This document shows, piece by piece, positions 22,957 through 27,124 of a DNA stretch of 27,124 nt (position 1 is its first letter; the number at the start of each line of letters is the position of its first letter). Made by a program: the position numbers and the translations under genes. This DNA is from Bacillota bacterium. GTDB lineage: Bacteria; Bacillota; Clostridia; Christensenellales; Aristaeellaceae. The notes under the pieces are model-generated. The model did no database searches. It was not told the origin of the DNA and was given only the letters and a program-made list of their open reading frames with translations. The stretch is from the NCBI GenBank assembly GCA_023404715.1, contig JAEYAR010000052.1, positions 1 to 27,124 on the forward strand. The letters are read 5' to 3'.

Positions 22957-22965
22957 TGTTATAAT
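22957..22965 (+). promoter_or_regulatory. Extended -10 promoter of the metallo-hydrolase gene
   Basis: TGTTATAAT fits the extended -10 pattern TGnTATAAT exactly. Only T runs are available as -35 box. Transcription should begin near 22972, about 80 bases before the gene. Confidence 0.55.
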
Positions 22966-23050
22966 ACCTTTGCGCGAAAATGGCCCGACCGGAAGAATGC
23001 CGAAAGGATGGAAGCGCGATGGCCCCAACGGGGACGGCGGCGAGGGAAAG

Positions 23051-23821
23051 ATGTATATGGAGAATTGGTTTTCGATCGAACGCTTGGATGCGGACACCTA
23101 CGCTTTGAGCGAGCGACAGCATTGGGAAGAGACGAACTGTTACCTGCTGCTCGGCAACCAAAAAGCGCTTCTTATCGATACGGGGCTGGGGGTGGCCAGC
23201 ATCGCAAAGGCCGTGCAGAGCCTGACGCAGTTGCCGGTCGAGGTTGTCACGACGCATGTGCACTGGGACCATATCGGGGGCCATGACGCATTTCGGGAGG
23301 TTGCGGTCTTCGAGGCAGAGGCGCCATGGCTGTCTGGCCAATTTCCGATGCCACTGCCGGCGGTGAAGCAAAATTTGCTGTGCAAGCCCTGTAACTTCCC
23401 GGCGGAATTTGATGCGGAGCGGTATCGGATCTATCAAGGGGGCGCGAGCGTGCTGCTGCGCGACGGGGACACGCTGCATTTGGGCGACAGGCAATTGCGC
23501 GTCGTGCATACGCCCGGACATTCGCCGGGTCATATTTGCCTGTACGAGGCGGAGCGGGAATATCTTTTTACCGGCGATCTGGCCTATGCGGGCTGCTTGG
23601 ACGCCTTTTATCCGACGACCGATCCGGTGCTTTTTTGGCGGTCGGTCCGGCGGGTGCGCGGGCTGCCGGTCCGGCATGTTTGGCCCGGACACCATCGGTT
23701 GCACGTCCGTGTGTCGCTGCTGGAGGAAATAGACGGCGCCTTCGAATCGCTGGATCGGTCCGGCAAGCTTAAACAGGGCAGCGGCCTTTTCGACTTTGGC
23801 GATTTTCAGATTCACCTGTAA
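23051..23821 (+). CDS. Metallo-beta-lactamase-fold hydrolase
   Basis: 256 residues from the ATG at 23051, with GAGGG (23042-23046) 4 bases before it; a second ATG two codons later (23057) is also possible, and upstream in-frame codons lack a ribosome binding site. The dinuclear metal site is complete: H69-V-H71-W-D73-H74 in THVHWDHIGGH, His157 in TPGHSPGH, Asp176 in FTGDLAYAG and His214 in WPGHH. The order is that of glyoxalase-II-like hydrolases, which open thioesters, phosphoesters or lactones; no specific substrate motif is visible. No signal peptide, so cytoplasmic. It is a single gene with its own promoter and faces the histidine kinase gene end to end, 31 bases apart, without an obvious shared terminator. 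Confidence 0.9.
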   Translation: MYMENWFSIERLDADTYALSERQHWEETNCYLLLGNQKALLIDTGLGVASIAKAVQSLTQLPVEVVTTHVHWDHIGGHDAFREVAVFEAEAPWLSGQFPMPLPAVKQNLLCKPCNFPAEFDAERYRIYQGGASVLLRDGDTLHLGDRQLRVVHTPGHSPGHICLYEAEREYLFTGDLAYAGCLDAFYPTTDPVLFWRSVRRVRGLPVRHVWPGHHRLHVRVSLLEEIDGAFESLDRSGKLKQGSGLFDFGDFQIHL

Positions 23822-23852
23822 GGGATGAAGGCACGGCTCTCTCCCTATGTCT

Positions 23853-25652
23853 TCAACCTTCTTTTCGCCGTGCGATCATCAGCCGAATGATCGTCCCCAG
23901 CCCCTCTGTGCTGTCGATGACGACGCCGTATCCCGGTCCGTACATCGTCTTAAGACGATTGTGAATGTTCAGCAGACCGATGCCGCGATTCTGAAAGGCG
24001 TTGGCGGCATCGAGCGTCGTGGCCTGGGCGAGCGCGGCGTTGATCTCATCAAGACGACATTTGGGTATACCGCTTCCGTTATCGTGGACCTCAAAGAGCA
24101 TCGTATCCGGGCCTGACCAAGCGCCGTGGATCGTTAAAATCCCGCCCTCCGGCTTAGGCTCCAGACCGTGGTAGACCGCGTTTTCCAATACGGGCTGGAG
24201 GATGAAGCGGGGCATGCGCTCCGCCAGTATGGCGGGATCGATGTTGATATCGACCTTGAAGCGGTTGTCAAAGCGGATCGAGACGATGCTCAGATATTTA
24301 TGCATGCAGGTCAACTCGTCGCGAACCGGTACGAACTCGTCGCCCTTGATTGCGTAGCGCATGATATGGGCGATGGACGAGGAAATCTCCACGACCTCTG
24401 GACTGCCGTATAGATGCCCAAAACCCTTAAGGCAATCGAGTGAGTTATATAAAAAGTGCGGATTGATCTGGCTCTGAAGTGCGGATAGCTCCACGCGCTT
24501 TTTTGTCAGCTCCAGCTCGTAAATGTGCGTGCTATCCTTGACGGTCTGCGCGACGAGCGCGTCGATACGGTTTAGCATGCGATTGATGCACCCGGCCAGT
24601 TCACCGACCTCGTTGCGGCTCTTGACATAAAGACGCTCGGAAAGGTCGGGACTGGGAACTTTCTCGGCGAAACGCACGATCCCCTTGAGCGGGGAGATGA
24701 AGCTGCGGATCGTGATGATATACCAAATACCGATGACGGCGATGATCACCAGGATAAAGACGACGCAGTACGCATTGATGCGGTTGAGATCCGCGTTGAT
24801 CACGTCGATGGGGACGGCGGAAAGCATTTTCCAGCCGATCTGGGGGATGACCTTGTATTGCAGCAAGCTTTCGATGCCTTGCACATTGCGCACGACCGCG
24901 GCGGCAACCTGCTGCTCCGCATACGTCAGGGTAGAGAGGGCCTCTTGTACATAATCCGCGGTGGAAGGGACGTTCCCGGCGATGATTTCATTGTCTTGGG
25001 AGAGCGTCAGCACACGGTAACTGTCGGGCAGGTGAAAGTTTTCGATGCTCCGCACGATCGTGCTCGCGGCGTTCAGGAAAACAAGCGTCCCGATTTTGCG
25101 CTGCGGTACAGCGCCGTAACTGACGTCGTAGATGGGCTGAATGTATGCGTAATAGGCGACGCTGTTCGCTGCGTCGTACACCGGTCCGGTATAGCCCTGC
25201 CAACGCCCATCCATGTCAAACAGGGTGTATTCGCGGTTGAGTTGCGCAAGAACGCTATAAAAGGACGGAACCGGGTTGATGCTCAAGAATACATCCTTGT
25301 CGTTTAGGATGAAAAGGCTACCCAGCTCTTCGTTATTCTCCGTATAGGTAGATACGGTCTTGCGGAAATTCTGTACGTTGAAGTAGTTTGCATAGGGGTT
25401 TTTCTCGAGCAACATGCGCTGCGTGTACTGGTTCTTCAAGATTGTGTCTGCGTAAAACTCGATGAGCTTCGCCTTGACGGAGATGTTGTATGCCACCTGT
25501 TCGATCAGACTATCCACCCGATCGCGGGCTTGCGCTTGCAGGATATGGGTCATCGCGCTGTACAAGATGAGCCAGGTGCACACGATCAAGAAGGTGAGAA
25601 GCGTGCATAGCCAAATGAACTGTATGTGCAGGCGAGACGCGGTACGCTTCAT
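23853..25652 (-). CDS. Sensor histidine kinase (YesM/LytS type)
   Basis: 599 residues. Membrane helices at about 11-32 and 293-315 enclose an extracellular sensor of roughly 260 residues that looks like a double Cache domain. A HAMP linker follows (ISPLKGIVRFAEKV to about 365). The His_kinase block is LQSQINPHFLYNSLDCLKGF with phosphate-accepting His399. The ATPase domain has QPVLENAVYHGL (Asn491), DNGSGI (about 524-529) and RGIGLLNIHNRL (556-567). This is the class that usually senses carbohydrates or related signals and works with AraC-type regulators. Its ATG shares ATGA with the stop of the regulator gene, so both are made together. Confidence 0.93.
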   Translation of the reverse strand: MKRTASRLHIQFIWLCTLLTFLIVCTWLILYSAMTHILQAQARDRVDSLIEQVAYNISVKAKLIEFYADTILKNQYTQRMLLEKNPYANYFNVQNFRKTVSTYTENNEELGSLFILNDKDVFLSINPVPSFYSVLAQLNREYTLFDMDGRWQGYTGPVYDAANSVAYYAYIQPIYDVSYGAVPQRKIGTLVFLNAASTIVRSIENFHLPDSYRVLTLSQDNEIIAGNVPSTADYVQEALSTLTYAEQQVAAAVVRNVQGIESLLQYKVIPQIGWKMLSAVPIDVINADLNRINAYCVVFILVIIAVIGIWYIITIRSFISPLKGIVRFAEKVPSPDLSERLYVKSRNEVGELAGCINRMLNRIDALVAQTVKDSTHIYELELTKKRVELSALQSQINPHFLYNSLDCLKGFGHLYGSPEVVEISSSIAHIMRYAIKGDEFVPVRDELTCMHKYLSIVSIRFDNRFKVDINIDPAILAERMPRFILQPVLENAVYHGLEPKPEGGILTIHGAWSGPDTMLFEVHDNGSGIPKCRLDEINAALAQATTLDAANAFQNRGIGLLNIHNRLKTMYGPGYGVVIDSTEGLGTIIRLMIARRKEG

Positions 25653-26779
25653 TTGCGACCACCGCCCAGGGATTCTCTATATTGCGTCGGCGTCATATGG
25701 TACGCCCTTTTGAACATGGAAACAAAATGGTTGTAATTGTGATAGCCTACTAGAACGCTGATCTCGCCGATCGGCGTTTCTTTATCCTCCAGCAGTTCGC
25801 ACGCCTTTTGCAGGCGCAGCGTGTTGATGTACCGGATAAAGGACATGCCCGTGCGCTGGCTGAAGAGCGTGCTGCAATAAGCGTAATTGAGATGATAGCG
25901 CTCGGCGAGTTCGCTGAGCGCTAGCTCCTCCCGATAGCGGCAGGAGACCTCTTCAAAGAGGCGTAGAAATGCTTCATTGAATGCTTGGGCGTCGCAAGCG
26001 TCGAAAAAGTGGATCTCGGCCCGCTCTGTCCTCGTGCTCCTTTGCCTCCGCTCATCCGCAAGCGCGGAGGCATGTGTCGTGAGGGACTTCAAAGGAGGGA
26101 TGCTCCTGCCCAATGTACAGATCGCCGCGCCGAGCGGATGGGCTCTCTCTCTGAGCTGCGCTTGCAGCTGGGCATAGGGGTTTTTATCCGTTGCCATCAG
26201 CCAAAAGACGCCGTCGCGTCTGTAGAGGATCGCGGCTTGGTCTCCGTCGATTTGAAAGCTGGCCATCAGCGGGTCCGGCTGGGCGGCGTGCATGCAGATG
26301 AGCGTCAGGTAGGGACTTTTTGGGTCAAGGCCCAGGCCGAGCAGAAAGTCGGAAGGCGCCGGCGTGTTGACAAGCGCGCGATAAACGTCCGGATCCTGCG
26401 TCAGGCGGCGCTTGCGCAAGTAAGCGGTCAGTTTCGGCATGAGGACGGAGATATCCTCTTCTTGCAGAGGCTTTAGACAGTAATCAAAGGCTTGAAGCTT
26501 AAGCGCTTGTCTGGCATAGGTAAAATCGGAATAACCGGTTAACACGATAAATGCCGTACGGTCGGGGTCGGCCTGCTCGATCAACTGCAGCCCGCTGAGC
26601 CCCGGCATGCGGATATCGACAAATGCAGCATCGAACCGCTGGGTGCGCAGCAGCCGCAAGGCCTCATAGGGGTCCGAGCACTCCGCCACATCGTGAAAGC
26701 CCCATTCAGCCCAGCGCACCGAGCAGCGGGTCGATACGAGCGATAGGCGTTCGTCATCCACGAGAAGAGCCCTGAACAT
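25649..26779 (-). CDS. Response regulator with AraC-type DNA-binding domain (YesN type)
   Basis: 376 residues. The receiver domain (1-120) has the acid pocket Asp8/Asp9, the phosphate acceptor Asp55 in FVDIRMPG, Thr81 in VLTGYSD and Lys103 in CLKPL. A middle part of about 140 residues is variable, as in the YesN group. The C-terminal 100 residues are two AraC helix-turn-helix motifs: LSELAERYHLNYAYCSTLFS with RTGMSFIRYINTLRLQKACE, and IGEISVLVGYHNYNHFVSMF with KRAYHMTPTQYRESL. AAAAGGAG lies 10 bases before the ATG at 26779. It is the first gene of the pair. Likely targets are nearby importer genes: the one starting at 27088 or the carbohydrate importer at 17006-20096. Confidence 0.93.
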   Translation of the reverse strand: MFRALLVDDERLSLVSTRCSVRWAEWGFHDVAECSDPYEALRLLRTQRFDAAFVDIRMPGLSGLQLIEQADPDRTAFIVLTGYSDFTYARQALKLQAFDYCLKPLQEEDISVLMPKLTAYLRKRRLTQDPDVYRALVNTPAPSDFLLGLGLDPKSPYLTLICMHAAQPDPLMASFQIDGDQAAILYRRDGVFWLMATDKNPYAQLQAQLRERAHPLGAAICTLGRSIPPLKSLTTHASALADERRQRSTRTERAEIHFFDACDAQAFNEAFLRLFEEVSCRYREELALSELAERYHLNYAYCSTLFSQRTGMSFIRYINTLRLQKACELLEDKETPIGEISVLVGYHNYNHFVSMFKRAYHMTPTQYRESLGGGRK

Positions 26780-26829
26780 TAGCGATTCACTCCTTTTGCG
26801 CTCTTAGGAAAGACAAAGAATGTAGACTT

Positions 26830-26838
26830 ATTATGACA
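26830..26838 (-). promoter_or_regulatory. Possible extended -10 promoter of the two-component operon
   Basis: On the minus strand TGTCATAAT fits TGn followed by a 5-of-6 match to TATAAT. No clear -35 box is found at 17 bases. Transcription would start near 26823, about 44 bases before the regulator ATG. Confidence 0.4.
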
Positions 26839-26863
26839 TGCTCCAAAAGATCATTTGAGCAAT

Positions 26864-26882
26864 AAAAAAAGCCATTAAGGCT
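26864..26882 (-). terminator. Weak hairpin with T run
   Basis: On the minus strand AGCC-TTAAT-GGCT is followed by at least six T. The stem has only four base pairs, so termination would be weak. It could shield the two-component promoter from upstream antisense transcription. Confidence 0.28.
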
Positions 26883-27009
26883 CAATATTGCGGTGCTTGG
26901 GGCCGACATTAATTGTCTAGTTTTACTGGGGGAGGTTTGACGGATTCGGGTGAGCGTTTATGAGATAAGAGGTCAAAAAAACCATACATGCGATTCCAAA
27001 ATTAGATCA

Positions 27010-27038
27010 TTTACCCAAGATTAAACTCATGATACCAT
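27010..27038 (+). promoter_or_regulatory. Possible promoter for the gene at the right edge
   Basis: TTTACC (27010-27015), a 17-base spacer, and TACCAT (27033-27038) preceded by TGA. Each box matches consensus at 4 of 6 positions, so this is tentative. It would give a leader of about 45 bases. Confidence 0.3.
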
Positions 27039-27087
27039 GGAGATACGAAAAAAGCAATACCGGCGCCGGAAGAAAGGGGCGAGGGCA

Positions 27088-27124
27088 ATGTCTATGGGGA
27101 TGAGGCGAAAAGCGCCTGTAGGGG
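27088..27124 (+). CDS. Start of an unidentified gene (partial, runs off the window)
   Basis: An ATG at 27088 preceded by AAAGGGGCGAGGG opens a frame MSMGMRRKAPVG that stays open to the edge. A short basic N-terminus ahead of what may be a membrane helix is common in LplB-type sugar permeases, which are often encoded divergently from YesM/YesN pairs. Only 12 codons are visible, so the identification is a guess from context. Confidence 0.4.
   Translation, partial: MSMGMRRKAPVG

Larger units (their letters stand above)
26780..27087. other. Intergenic region between the two-component operon and a divergent gene start
   Basis: About 308 bases without a convincing gene, clearly richer in A and T than the flanks. 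It holds a likely minus-strand promoter for the regulator gene, a weak hairpin with a T run and a possible plus-strand promoter, listed separately. Nothing else recognisable is seen. Confidence 0.6.

Noticed and set aside
22880..23050. Metallo-hydrolase with 57 additional N-terminal residues
   Set aside because: The extension starts upstream of the predicted transcription start, lacks a ribosome binding site and shows no family likeness.
1..27124. CRISPR arrays, tRNA or rRNA genes, insertion sequences
   Set aside because: No regularly spaced repeats, cloverleaf-like intergenic segments, rRNA-like stretches or transposase genes were seen by eye; a covariance-model search was not possible.

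Overview
The window looks like a chromosomal stretch of a GC-rich member of the Bacillota, probably class Clostridia. The pointers are strong AGGAGG-type ribosome binding sites, sigma-A promoters of the TTGACA/TATAAT type, a YesM/YesN-type two-component system, a carbohydrate ABC importer without its own ATPase, an ECF sigma factor paired with a membrane protein, and frequent TTG/GTG starts. The order or genus cannot be fixed from sequence alone.

Layout. (1) 1-2442, plus strand: the end of an unrecognised gene, then a 742-residue secreted protein that joins a propeller-like N-terminal half to a solute-binding-protein half. A hairpin terminator at 2465-2508 separates it from the next operon. 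(2) 2539-16202, minus strand: one large operon of 12 genes read from a promoter near 16290. The order is two peptide-importer ATPases, two permeases, an M19 dipeptidase, the peptide-binding protein, a second M19 dipeptidase, two N-acyl-D-amino-acid deacylase paralogues, an Asp/Glu/hydantoin-type racemase, a nitroreductase and a GntR-family regulator. (3) 16203-17005: an AT-rich island with the operon promoter, candidate operators, a Phd/YefM antitoxin gene and what looks like only the first few codons of its toxin, closed by two converging terminators. (4) 17006-20096, minus strand: a carbohydrate ABC importer (two permeases and a lipoprotein binding protein). (5) 20156-23821, plus strand: an alpha/beta hydrolase from a perfect consensus promoter, an ECF sigma factor and its translationally coupled membrane partner, and a metallo-beta-lactamase-fold hydrolase. 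(6) 23853-26779, minus strand: a YesM-type histidine kinase and YesN-type regulator, transcribed away from a possible new gene that starts at 27088 and runs off the window.

The most interesting unit is the 13.7 kb operon. A Dpp/Opp-type importer would bring peptides in. The dipeptidases, which belong to a family known to tolerate a D-residue at the C-terminal side, and the deacylases (both without signal peptides, so cytoplasmic) would release free D-amino acids, and the racemase could turn these into L-forms. The GntR protein at the end of the operon is the likely switch. This would be a self-contained system for scavenging D-amino-acid-containing peptides or N-acyl-D-amino acids. The family assignments are well supported by visible motifs; the substrate and the pathway are inference.
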